A stretch of DNA of 34,040 nt, from NCBI GenBank assembly GCA_019748335.1, contig JAIEPP010000711.1, forward strand, positions 1 through 34,040. The letters run 5' to 3'. The first letter of the stretch is position 1, and each line of letters begins with the position of its first letter. Source of the DNA: Xanthobacteraceae bacterium (GTDB lineage: Bacteria; Pseudomonadota; Alphaproteobacteria; Rhizobiales; Xanthobacteraceae). The notes under the pieces were generated by a model. It was not told where the DNA came from. It worked only from the letters and a program-made list of their open reading frames with translations, and did not search any database. This document shows, piece by piece, positions 17,654 to 24,885 of this stretch. The position numbers and the translations under genes were made by a program.

Positions 17654-18642
17654 GTCGTTTGTCTCCAGGAGCCCGTCAGGTCGGCAAAGCAGCTTGCCCA
17701 ATGCGCGGGCTGTTCCTCGATCAAGGCGGGCCGCTCGGTCCGGCAGCGGTCGACGCTATGGGCACAGCGTGGCAGGAAAGGACAGAGCGTCATGGGCCTG
17801 CTGAGGTCGGGCGGAAGTCCCTCGATCGGCCGGAGCCTCTCGCCGACCAGGTCGATGCGGGGCGTGCAGGACATCAGGCCCAGCGTATAGCCGTGCGAGG
17901 GCCGGTAAAACACGTCCCGGATCGGACCGCTTTCGACGATCCGCCCGGCGTACATAACGTTGACCCGGTCGCACAAATTGGCGACGAGACCGAGATCATG
18001 ACTGATCCAGATCACCGACGCCCCGATGTCCTTGACGAGCGTCTTGATCAGGTCGACGATTTGCGCCTGTACCGTCACGTCGAGCGCGGTCGTCGCCTCG
18101 TCTGCAATGAGAAGCGATGGATTGCATGACAAGGCAATCGCGATCATCACGCGTTGGCGCATTCCGCCGGAGAATTCATGCGGATATGCGCCGAGGCGCG
18201 ATTTCGCCATGGGGATACCGACCATCTCGAGCAGCTCGATCGCCCGGCGACGCGCGGCGGCTCCATCCAGCGCGAGATGCCGGCGCAAGGTTTCTGTGAG
18301 CTGCCGCCCGACCGAGAGCACCGGGTTGAGCGACCGCATCGGGTCTTGAAAGATCATGGCGATTCGTGCCGCCCGCACGTCGAGCATCTGGCGTTCCGAT
18401 AGCGCAAGAAGATCGATCCCGTCGAACCGCAGTTCGTCCGCCTCCACGGAGCCGGGTGGTTCCGGAATCAGCCGCATGATCGACATGGCGGTCATGCTCT
18501 TGCCGCTTCCGCTTTCGCCGACAAGGCCGAGTATTTCGCCCCGGTTCAGGGTGAACGACACGCCGTCGACAGCCCGCACGGTGCCACGGTCGGACCGAAA
18601 CGAAGTCCGCAGGTTATTGACGGTCAGAAGCGGCGAGGTCAT
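17650..18642 (-). CDS. ABC transporter ATP-binding protein, DppD type (importer 2)
   Basis: 330-residue ATPase. It has Walker A GESGSGKS (42-49), MIFQDPMRSLNP, signature FSGGMRQRV, Walker B LLIADEATTALD (Ala where Pro is common), H-loop in ISHDLGLV, and a C-terminal Cys-containing extension (CPFLPRCAHSVDRC). ATG 18642 overlaps the permease stop as ATGA; an in-frame ATG at 18684 lies inside the permease gene and is rejected. Together with the adjacent DppF-type protein it forms the heteromeric motor of importer 2. Confidence 0.93.
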   Translation of the reverse strand: MTSPLLTVNNLRTSFRSDRGTVRAVDGVSFTLNRGEILGLVGESGSGKSMTAMSIMRLIPEPPGSVEADELRFDGIDLLALSERQMLDVRAARIAMIFQDPMRSLNPVLSVGRQLTETLRRHLALDGAAARRRAIELLEMVGIPMAKSRLGAYPHEFSGGMRQRVMIAIALSCNPSLLIADEATTALDVTVQAQIVDLIKTLVKDIGASVIWISHDLGLVANLCDRVNVMYAGRIVESGPIRDVFYRPSHGYTLGLMSCTPRIDLVGERLRPIEGLPPDLSRPMTLCPFLPRCAHSVDRCRTERPALIEEQPAHWASCFADLTGSWRQTT

Positions 18643-19562
18643 GTCGCGTTCGGCTCCTTGGCAGCCGGCCGGTGCGAACGCCACGACCGCGGCTGAAGCG
18701 CGTCGCGCAATCCGTCACCCAGGAAATTGATCGACATCACGCAGATCATGATCGCGGCCGTCGGGGCAAGGAACAGCCAGGGCGCATCGTTCATGAAACG
18801 GCGCGCCTCGGACAGATCGCGTCCCCAGGATGAAGCTGGCGGCTGAACGCCAAGGCCCAGGAAACTCAGCGAAGCTTCGGCAATCACCGCGGCGGAGAAG
18901 CCGATGGTAACCTGTACGACGATGGCCGACATAATATTGCCGAGGATGTGGCCAATGATGCGTCCGACACCGGCGCCCAAGGCCCGCGTCGCCGTAATGT
19001 AGGTCTCCTCCCGGACCGCCAGGGTGGCGGATCGCACGATACGGGCGAATACCGGCATTTGCACGATTCCCAGCGCCAGCATGACGTTCTGAACGTCGGG
19101 TCCGAGCAGGCCGACGATGGCGACACCGAGCAGAAGCGGGGGAAAGGTGAGGAAGCCGTCCATCAGCCGCATCAGGGTATTGTCCGTATTGCCGCCGGTG
19201 TAGCCGGAGATCAGCCCGACCGGGACGCCGGTTGCGAGTGCAAAAATGACGACGGTGAGGCCCACCGAAAGCGAAATGCGCGCGCCCCAGATCATGCGGG
19301 ACAGAACGTCACGGCCAAAATGGTCGGTGCCCAGCCAGTGAATCAATGAAGGTGGCCGCAGTTTTTCGGATAGTTTGATGGCGGCCGGGTCGAATGGCGC
19401 GATCAGCGGGGCTGCGATCGCGACCAGACAGATGACCAGAAGGCATACCAATCCCACCGTCGCGGCGCGATTCCGCAGGAACTGGCGAAACGCCAGTTGT
19501 CTGCCGGTTTCATTTCGGACGATCTCGATTTCCGTTTCCGCCGATGGCGATGAATAGGTCAC
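18639..19562 (-). CDS. ABC transporter permease, DppC type (importer 2)
   Basis: 307-residue inner-membrane permease. The N-terminal helix LVCLLVICLVAIAAPLIAPF is followed by WLGTDHFGRDVLSRMIWGAR, the mark of DppC proteins. The EAA loop reads ALGAGVGRIIGHILGNIMSAIV, with Gly and Ala where relatives usually have prolines (HILPNIMSP). AEASLSFLGLGVQPPASSWG and NFLGDGLRDALQP follow. GTG 19562 was chosen because it lies 8 bp after the DppB-type stop with GAGG just upstream; the frame is open much further up, but only as a shadow of the DppB gene. The stop overlaps the next start as ATGA. Confidence 0.9.
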   Translation of the reverse strand: MTYSSPSAETEIEIVRNETGRQLAFRQFLRNRAATVGLVCLLVICLVAIAAPLIAPFDPAAIKLSEKLRPPSLIHWLGTDHFGRDVLSRMIWGARISLSVGLTVVIFALATGVPVGLISGYTGGNTDNTLMRLMDGFLTFPPLLLGVAIVGLLGPDVQNVMLALGIVQMPVFARIVRSATLAVREETYITATRALGAGVGRIIGHILGNIMSAIVVQVTIGFSAAVIAEASLSFLGLGVQPPASSWGRDLSEARRFMNDAPWLFLAPTAAIMICVMSINFLGDGLRDALQPRSWRSHRPAAKEPNAT

Positions 19563-19570
19563 GGCGGGCC

Positions 19571-20512
19571 TCAGTACCGAATTCGTGGATCGAGGACGGA
19601 ATAAAGGATGTCGGCGAGAATGTTGGTCAACAGGAAGAACGACGCGATGACGAGGGTGAAGCCCTGGATGACCGGGAAGTCGCGGTTGACGACGGCGTTC
19701 AGGATCGCCGTTCCCATTCCAGGGATTGCAAAGGTGTATTCGATCGTAACCTGGATACCGATGAGATAACCGAATTGAATGGCGATCATCGTTACGAACG
19801 GAATGAGCGCGTTCTTGAGCGCATGGACGACCAATACGGTACTGGGCATCAGTCCCTTCGCTCTTGCCGTGCGGATGTAGTCTTGCGAGAGCACATCGAT
19901 CATGGACGATCTGAGAAGTCGCGTCAGAACGGCCACTTGCAACATGCCCAATGCCAGGGATGGCAGCACATAGGGCGCGATCGACGCCCATAACGAACTG
20001 CTCGTGGCTCCAATTCCGGTTATCGGCAGCAACTGCAGCTTGACCGAGAGCACGAAGATCAGCACGAGCGCGAGCGCGAAGTTGGGGATCGAAAAACCGA
20101 TCAGGGTGACGCCGGTACAGAGATAGTCGACCCAGGTGTTGCGCCTCAGTGCGGAGATGATTCCGAGCGGAATCGATACCAGCACGGCAAACACCATGGC
20201 TGCCAGCGCGAGCCGGAAGCTGACGGGGAAGCGTTCCGTCAGCAGCGAAACGACGGATTGATTGAGGCGCACGGATCGTCCCAGATCGCCGTGCACGACG
20301 TCCCAAAGCCAGAGCAGATATTGCCGATAGAGGGGCTGGTCGAAGCGGAATTCATGACGAATCGCCGCAACGGCATCCGGCGACGTCTGCATGCCGAGCA
20401 TGATCTGGATCGGGTCTCCAGGAGTCGAACGTACGACGATGAAAATCGTAATCGTTACGACGACGAGAACGATCGGTATTTGACCCAGACGTCTGAAGAC
20501 GTAACGCCACAT
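19571..20512 (-). CDS. ABC transporter permease, DppB type (importer 2)
   Basis: 313-residue inner-membrane permease. It starts MWRYVFRRLGQIPIVLVVVTITIFIVVRSTPGDP, the typical first helix and loop of DppB proteins. The EAA loop is AKGLMPSTVLVVHALKNALIP, and the end is DILYSVLDPRIRY. ATG 20512 gives the standard N-terminus; an earlier in-frame ATG (20638) would overlap the end of the lysR gene and adds unrelated sequence. It is separated from the lysR stop by 94 bp, and a LysR-type box (site C) lies 111 nt upstream of this start, inside the 3' end of lysR. So the permease-ATPase block may have its own promoter. Confidence 0.91.
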   Translation of the reverse strand: MWRYVFRRLGQIPIVLVVVTITIFIVVRSTPGDPIQIMLGMQTSPDAVAAIRHEFRFDQPLYRQYLLWLWDVVHGDLGRSVRLNQSVVSLLTERFPVSFRLALAAMVFAVLVSIPLGIISALRRNTWVDYLCTGVTLIGFSIPNFALALVLIFVLSVKLQLLPITGIGATSSSLWASIAPYVLPSLALGMLQVAVLTRLLRSSMIDVLSQDYIRTARAKGLMPSTVLVVHALKNALIPFVTMIAIQFGYLIGIQVTIEYTFAIPGMGTAILNAVVNRDFPVIQGFTLVIASFFLLTNILADILYSVLDPRIRY

Positions 20513-20606
20513 CTTTTGCGACCTATCGCTCTCCCATGCGCATTGCGACGGCAATGCCGATGACCGCAAAAAGGTTAGGCAGGTGAAGAGTCTCAGTAAA
20601 AGCGGT

Positions 20607-21548
20607 TTATTTCGATGTAGCCGATGCTCTGACGGCATCGACGGGCATGACAGGGAAGGGAAGTCCGGACAGTTCTTCGCGAATGGTCAGAAGAAAAGCT
20701 TCCGCTGCGAGAGGCAACTTGCGTTCCTTCAGGGTGATGACGCTGACGTCACCCCGGAAGTCGTCGCCTTCCACCGGAATCGCACAAAGTTCCTTGTTCT
20801 TGAAGGACGACATGCCGGCATGTCTCAACATCAGGGTGATGCCGGTTCCGCCGAGTGCGAAGCGATGCATCAGCTCGACGGAATTGGTTTCCAGCGCCGG
20901 CTTGATGATGACGCCCGCTTTGGCGCACCCCTTGTCGAAAATCACGCGTGAACTCGACCGCGGCGGCGCCAGTGCGATCGGCCAATTGGCCAATTCCGTT
21001 ATGCTGATGCTCTTGAATTTCGCTAATGGATGGTCAGGCGTCATCGTGGCCAGCAGCGGTTCGCTCGAATTGTAGTCGACGTGGATCTCGTCGCTGAACT
21101 CGCCGCCAAACGTCAATCCGATGTCGACGTCGCCTTCGCAGACGGTATCGAGAACCTTATCGGACGTCAGGATGTCGACCGAGAAGTTGATGTTGGGATG
21201 CTTGGCCCGAAAAGCATCGATCGCGTTGCAGAGGACCGAGGTCACTGCGGATTCCATCGAGGCCAGGCGAACCCTGCCTCGTCTCAGGCCCTTCAGTTCG
21301 TCGATCTCGGAATACAGCCGCTCGATCGCGAAGGTCGAATTGAGACAGTAGGAGTAGAGAAGCTCGCCGGCTTCGGTCAGGGCAACGCCGCGTGGTTTTC
21401 GTTCGAACAGCGGCGTGCCGACCTGATACTCCAGCGCCTGCAGGCGCCGGCTGACGGCCGATTGCGCGATGTTCAGTTCGCCGGAGGCGGCCCGGATCGA
21501 ACCGTGCCGGGCGACGGACATGAGATACCGCAAGGAGGTCTTCAACAT
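20607..21548 (-). CDS. LysR-family transcriptional regulator (LysR2), likely regulator of the locus
   Basis: 313-residue LTTR. The winged helix-turn-helix reads VARHGSIRAASGELNIAQSAVSRRLQALE with LFERKPRGVALTEAG after it. The effector domain begins near residue 90 (GRVRLASMESAV) and includes DVDIGLTFGG and ALGGTGITLMLRH. It is encoded between the binding protein and permeases of importer 2, in the same orientation. ATG 21548 (GGTGA 6 nt upstream) is preferred to an in-frame GTG at 21557; the difference is three residues. A LysR-type dyad (site D) lies 16-31 nt before the start, fitting autoregulation. This gene is the best candidate for the protein that binds all six boxes. The effector is probably the imported compound or a product of it, which is inference. 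Confidence 0.92.
   Translation of the reverse strand: MLKTSLRYLMSVARHGSIRAASGELNIAQSAVSRRLQALEYQVGTPLFERKPRGVALTEAGELLYSYCLNSTFAIERLYSEIDELKGLRRGRVRLASMESAVTSVLCNAIDAFRAKHPNINFSVDILTSDKVLDTVCEGDVDIGLTFGGEFSDEIHVDYNSSEPLLATMTPDHPLAKFKSISITELANWPIALAPPRSSSRVIFDKGCAKAGVIIKPALETNSVELMHRFALGGTGITLMLRHAGMSSFKNKELCAIPVEGDDFRGDVSVITLKERKLPLAAEAFLLTIREELSGLPFPVMPVDAVRASATSK
20624..20638. promoter_or_regulatory. LysR-type operator, site C (inside lysR2 3' end)
   Basis: ATGCTCTGACGGCAT flanked by CG and CG; the outer arms CGATGC/GCATCG are perfect and the next inner pair is T/G. It overlaps the last codons of lysR2 and lies 111 nt upstream of the DppB-type start codon. Over 19 bases it differs from site A at only two positions. 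Confidence 0.55.
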
Positions 21549-21564
21549 TGGCTTCACCGGTCAG

Positions 21565-21579
21565 ATGCCATTTTGGCAT
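21565..21579. promoter_or_regulatory. LysR-type operator, site D (lysR2 leader)
   Basis: ATGCCATTTTGGCAT, a perfect 5-bp-arm dyad preceded by G. It is centred 24 nt upstream of the lysR2 ATG, so bound protein would sit on the promoter or leader. That suits negative autoregulation, common for LTTRs. Confidence 0.6.
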
Positions 21580-21685
21580 AGGGCGAAGAAAATATTGCCA
21601 CTCTTCGGCATACCGTGCACGGTGTTTCTTGTCATCCCGGTGTCATTCTCGTGGTATCGCTCCGGAACGTATAGATTCGAAATAT

Positions 21686-21705
21686 CAAGTAAATTCAAAT
21701 ACTTG
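21686..21705. promoter_or_regulatory. AT-rich inverted repeat upstream of lysR2
   Basis: CAAGTA at 21686-21691 and TACTTG at 21700-21705 form a perfect 6-bp inverted repeat around 8 AT-rich bases, in the most AT-rich part of the 227-bp gap between the binding-protein-2 stop and lysR2. It could be a promoter or operator element. A separate 12-bp palindrome ACCGTGCACGGT lies at 21612-21623. Confidence 0.25.
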
Positions 21706-21729
21706 TCTATTTGGCGGTGTCTTCCAACG

Positions 21730-21754
21730 AAAAGGCCGGGCTGAGCCCGGCCTT
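21730..21754 (-). terminator. intrinsic terminator after binding protein 2
   Basis: AAGGCCGGGC (21732-21741) and GCCCGGCCTT (21745-21754) form a perfect 10-bp stem with a 3-nt loop. Read on the minus strand it ends in a short T-run (complement of 21733-21730). It lies 22 nt past the stop of the binding-protein gene, so most transcripts of that gene should end before lysR2. Confidence 0.78.
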
Positions 21755-21775
21755 CCCAAGAAGCGAATGTGTTCG

Positions 21776-23341
21776 TCACGCCGACCAGGTCGTGGCGTCG
21801 TGCAGCTCGACATATTCCTGCGGAGAAGGTTTGAAGCCGGTCAGGCGCTTGTCGAAGATCTGCACCATGTTGACGTTGCAGTGATAAACCAGCGGGCAGT
21901 CCTCCAGCGTACGGTCGACGATCTGGTGGTAGAGCCCTTCTCGTTTCTCGGGATCCGACTCGGCCCGCGCGCTGTCGGTGAGGGCGTCCATCTCCGGATT
22001 GTTCAGTCCACTCGATGAGCCCTTGCTGTTGAGGAACCACCAACTCGTCGCATCCGGATCGGGCGCTACCAGAGTGATGTCCTCAAGGTGCTGCTCGAAT
22101 TTCTGGTTGAGCCAGAGGTTGTTGAAGCCGCCCATATCAAGGTTTCGGATCTTGTAGTTGATGCCGATCTGGCTGACCATTGCGGCAACCAGTTCGAGTT
22201 CGCGCCGCAGCCAATCCTTGTCGCTGGTTATTACCTCGACTTCGTAACCCTTGACGCCGGCCTGGGCCATCAGGGCTTTCGCCTTGTTCAAATCGCCGTT
22301 CTTTGGATAGCGCTGCAGCGACGCGCGGTGGCCGAGATACCCCTTCGGGATCTGATTGTCGGTGATATTTGCCTCGCCATTATAGATTTCCTTGACGATC
22401 GCTTCCCGGTCGATCGCGTAGGAGATGGCCTGACGGACAAGCTTGTTCTGGAACGGGGCCTTCGGATCGCCCTTCAGATTGAACTGCTGGTAATCCCAAT
22501 TCCATCCGGGTGTGCGAACCGTGGTATAATTCGTATTCTTGGCGGCGTCGGCGACCTCCCGCGACTCCGGATGGGTCATGAAGTCGAGTTCGCCGCGCAT
22601 CAATGCCTGCAGCCGCACGCTGGAATCCGGCACGGCGCGGTACATCAGCTTGTCGAGCTTTGGGAAACCCGGTCGCCAATATTCCGGATTACGAACCAGC
22701 TCCAGTTCGTTGCCCCGCAGGGTCTCGACCATGTACGGACCCTGTCCGATCGGCTTGGCGCTGTAAGCCTGGTTGCCCATCTCCTTGTGAGCATTCTGCG
22801 AGATAATCATGCCGCCGTATCCCATCGCGACGCCGGGGAATGCGCCAAATGGTCGCTTGGTCTTCACCTCGACGACATACTTGCCGTCGGCCTTGATGGT
22901 ATCGAGCGCGAACAGCGCAAATCCGACCTGGAAGCTTTTCGATTCCAGATGATATCGCCAAGTGTAAACCAGATCTTCGGCGGTCATCTCGCCAAAGCCG
23001 CGGTGCCACTTCACGCCTTCACGCAGTTTGATGCGCCAGACGTCGGGCGCGGTGTTGGTCCATTCCTCTGCGATATGCGGGATGATCTTTCGATTCTCGT
23101 AGTCGATCCTGACAAGATTATCGAAGATGTTGAGCATCGGAAGGCCGGCCTGGATATCCCAGCGGACGACCGGACTGATGTTGCCGAAGTCGCCACCCCA
23201 GATTCCGATCCGCATGTCCCGGCGAGCCGATTGAGCAATCGCGGGCGCACCTGGAAACGTGAGCGCTGCGGCGGCAGACGCGGCGCCCTGCAACAGCTGC
23301 CGACGTGAAGGTCCGCTCCGCAGCTTAAACGTGTCTGTCAT
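21776..23341 (-). CDS. ABC transporter substrate-binding protein, family 5, Tat signal (importer 2)
   Basis: 521-residue extracytoplasmic solute-binding protein of the DppA/OppA family. The N-terminus carries a clear twin-arginine signal, SRRQLLQG (12-19), then AASAAAALTF and AIA-Q with cleavage after residue 36, so export folded through Tat to the periplasm is predicted. Family landmarks are HIAEEW, VWRIKLREGVKWH, MTAEDLVYTW, PIGQGPYMVE and NPEYWRPGFPKLD. ATG 23341 has GGAGAGG close upstream and is preferred over in-frame codons at 23353 and 23365. It heads importer 2 but is separated from the permeases by a terminator and lysR2, an arrangement that allows excess binding protein. A LysR-type box (site E) lies 118 nt upstream. 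The ligand cannot be read from sequence. Confidence 0.92.
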   Translation of the reverse strand: MTDTFKLRSGPSRRQLLQGAASAAAALTFPGAPAIAQSARRDMRIGIWGGDFGNISPVVRWDIQAGLPMLNIFDNLVRIDYENRKIIPHIAEEWTNTAPDVWRIKLREGVKWHRGFGEMTAEDLVYTWRYHLESKSFQVGFALFALDTIKADGKYVVEVKTKRPFGAFPGVAMGYGGMIISQNAHKEMGNQAYSAKPIGQGPYMVETLRGNELELVRNPEYWRPGFPKLDKLMYRAVPDSSVRLQALMRGELDFMTHPESREVADAAKNTNYTTVRTPGWNWDYQQFNLKGDPKAPFQNKLVRQAISYAIDREAIVKEIYNGEANITDNQIPKGYLGHRASLQRYPKNGDLNKAKALMAQAGVKGYEVEVITSDKDWLRRELELVAAMVSQIGINYKIRNLDMGGFNNLWLNQKFEQHLEDITLVAPDPDATSWWFLNSKGSSSGLNNPEMDALTDSARAESDPEKREGLYHQIVDRTLEDCPLVYHCNVNMVQIFDKRLTGFKPSPQEYVELHDATTWSA

Positions 23342-23459
23342 TATCCTCTCCATCTTTCGGACCACCGCGACGACACCGCGGATGCATCTTCAACTGTAGC
23401 CTTGATTCAGTGGATCACCGCGAGGACGTGTCGAACAGCGCCGTGATTCGTACGCGGTG

Positions 23460-23474
23460 ATGCCCGGCGGGCAT
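23460..23474. promoter_or_regulatory. LysR-type operator, site E
   Basis: ATGCCCGGCGGGCAT preceded by G and followed by CG; it has a 7-bp perfect dyad (GATGCCC-type arms with GGGCATC) around a short centre. It lies 118 nt upstream of the binding-protein-2 start codon. Confidence 0.6.
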
Positions 23475-23600
23475 CGCAATGGTTGTGGTCGAGGCCGCAG
23501 GGTGGGGTGGGGACGTTGCTGCATGTATGGGCGCCAGCCCTCCAACGTGTGCCCTTTCGAAGCTCATATCGATCAAAACGCCCCGGCAGGCAAGCTACTG

Positions 23601-23615
23601 ATGCTGGCTCGGCAT
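23601..23615. promoter_or_regulatory. LysR-type operator, site F
   Basis: ATGCTGGCTCGGCAT preceded by TG; GATGC and GCAT match the other boxes, and the inner pair T/G is as in site C. It lies 89 nt upstream of the D-glutamate-cyclase-like start codon and directly before an AT-rich CATAATAT stretch. Confidence 0.58.
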
Positions 23616-23704
23616 AATATCCCTCGAAAAACAGCTCTTTATGCGCACGGCAAAGCGAGCTTGGTTTCCGCCGCACCAAAACGCCACTGAGCAAGGGCCT
23701 CAAA

Positions 23705-24784
23705 ATGAACATCACGACGACTGCCTCGAAGAGCCGCCAAGGCTCGAACAAGATTTCAACGGCCGACTTTGTCGGAGAAGCCATCGATCAGGTGATTACG
23801 GTTGAGGCAAAGAACCCCGGCCTGCCACACAACGTGACTCGGACCTTTTACAACGCGGCACGGGCATTGGTCGGCGATCGTCCGATCTCGATGGTTGCCG
23901 CCGAGAGCATCATCAAATCGGTTTCCCCGGGAGACACCGTGCTGATCCTCACGGGCGCTGGATATCCTCCCCACATGCCCAAGGGCGAAGACGACGGCCC
24001 TCCCGGTGCGGCGTCGCTGGCGATGGCCTTGTGGAAGGGAATCGGTGCGGTACCGGTGTTCGTCTGCGAACCCTGCCATGTCGACCCGATCGTTGCGTCG
24101 AGCATGGCGGCCGGTCTGATGATCAAGGACTCCTTCAAGGATGCGCGGGATCGCCGTCTCGGTGCGGCACTTGCCATTTCGCCGAGGAAGCAGACGGAAG
24201 TGAAAGGCTGGGTCGAGAAGATCTTTGCGGAAATGAAGCCCAAGGCGGTCGTGACCGCTGAGCGGCTTGGACCCGCCGCTGATGGCTTCCTCTACAACCT
24301 GACGGCACAGGCCTATATGGGACCTGAAACGACCGTCGAGCACGAGGTCATCGACATTTCGCAGATCGTTACCATGGCGAAGGAAAAGGGCGTCCTCAGC
24401 ATCGGCATCGGCGATCACGGCAACGAGATCGGATTCGGCCGTATCGTCGAGACCGTGGCTGCCGCGATGCCTAACGGCGACCGGCTCTGTACCCGGGTAG
24501 GCACCGACATTCTGCTTCCCGCGATGATGTCGAACTGGGGCTGCTATGGCATCGAGGCCGCCCTGGCTTTCCTGCTCAAGAAGCCGAAGCTGGTGCATTC
24601 CCCTGCCCAGGAGGAACGCATCATCCGTGCCTGCCAGATGGCCGGTGGTATCGACGCGATCTATGCCAGCACCGAATTCGGTGTCGACGGTCTGGACGGC
24701 GAGACGTCGATGGCCTGCATGCAGTTCCTCGGCAATATCGTTCGCAAGTCGCTCGAGGATCCGGACACGGGCGCAGCGCACTAG
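23705..24784 (+). CDS. stand-alone D-glutamate cyclase-like protein (DUF4392 domain)
   Basis: 359-residue protein matching the C-terminal domain of vertebrate DGLUCY (C14orf159), which cyclises D-glutamate to 5-oxo-D-proline. Shared blocks are GAGYPPH followed by DGPPGAASLAMAL, VTAERLGPAADGFLYN (DGLUCY-like ERAGRAADGNYYN), IGIGDHGNEIGFGRI (GVGDGGNELGMGK), MMSNWGCYGIEAALA (SNWGGYALACAL) and STEFGVDGLDG. The N-terminal DUF1445 hydro-lyase-like domain of the vertebrate protein is absent. There is no signal peptide, so a cytoplasmic location is expected. ATG 23705 is the first codon of the group, with only a weak AAGGG upstream. hyuA follows 101 bp downstream and belongs to a family that includes 5-oxoprolinase, which makes 5-oxoproline a plausible shared metabolite. 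Activity on D-glutamate in this bacterium is inferred from the domain, not shown. Confidence 0.85.
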   Translation: MNITTTASKSRQGSNKISTADFVGEAIDQVITVEAKNPGLPHNVTRTFYNAARALVGDRPISMVAAESIIKSVSPGDTVLILTGAGYPPHMPKGEDDGPPGAASLAMALWKGIGAVPVFVCEPCHVDPIVASSMAAGLMIKDSFKDARDRRLGAALAISPRKQTEVKGWVEKIFAEMKPKAVVTAERLGPAADGFLYNLTAQAYMGPETTVEHEVIDISQIVTMAKEKGVLSIGIGDHGNEIGFGRIVETVAAAMPNGDRLCTRVGTDILLPAMMSNWGCYGIEAALAFLLKKPKLVHSPAQEERIIRACQMAGGIDAIYASTEFGVDGLDGETSMACMQFLGNIVRKSLEDPDTGAAH

Positions 24785-24795
24785 TCGGCAGACGC

Positions 24796-24824
24796 GGCGA
24801 CGGGCGGCAGAACCGTCCGTTGCC
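24796..24824 (+). other. intercistronic hairpin before hyuA
   Basis: GGCGACGGGCGG (24796-24807) pairs with CCGTCCGTTGCC (24813-24824) across a 5-nt loop, 12 pairs including two G-U. There is no T-run after it. It lies between the cyclase-like gene and hyuA and could protect or partly attenuate the transcript. Confidence 0.35.
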
Positions 24825-24885
24825 GCAGCCGCTTGCTTTGCTGGACTTGTCTAAACCTCCAAGACTCAAAAAAGAGAATAAGAAA

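Larger units (their letters stand above)
23342..23704. promoter_or_regulatory. divergent promoter region of binding protein 2 and the D-glutamate-cyclase homologue
   Basis: 363 bp between divergent start codons with no recognisable gene. It holds two LysR-type boxes, sites E (23460-23474) and F (23601-23615), each 90-120 nt from the gene it faces. An AT-rich stretch GCATAATAT follows site F. A small frame at 23407-23784 on the minus strand has no family resemblance and overlaps the divergent gene. Confidence 0.6.

Noticed and set aside
19563-20306. 248-codon extension of the importer-2 DppC-type permease
   Set aside because: It runs through the DppB gene in a wrong frame; GTG 19562 with GAGG upstream gives a standard permease.
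22088-23308. 406-codon open frame on the plus strand opposite binding protein 2
   Set aside because: It is antisense to a clear family-5 binding protein with signal peptide and landmarks; the frame is open only because of GC-rich codon use and resembles no family.
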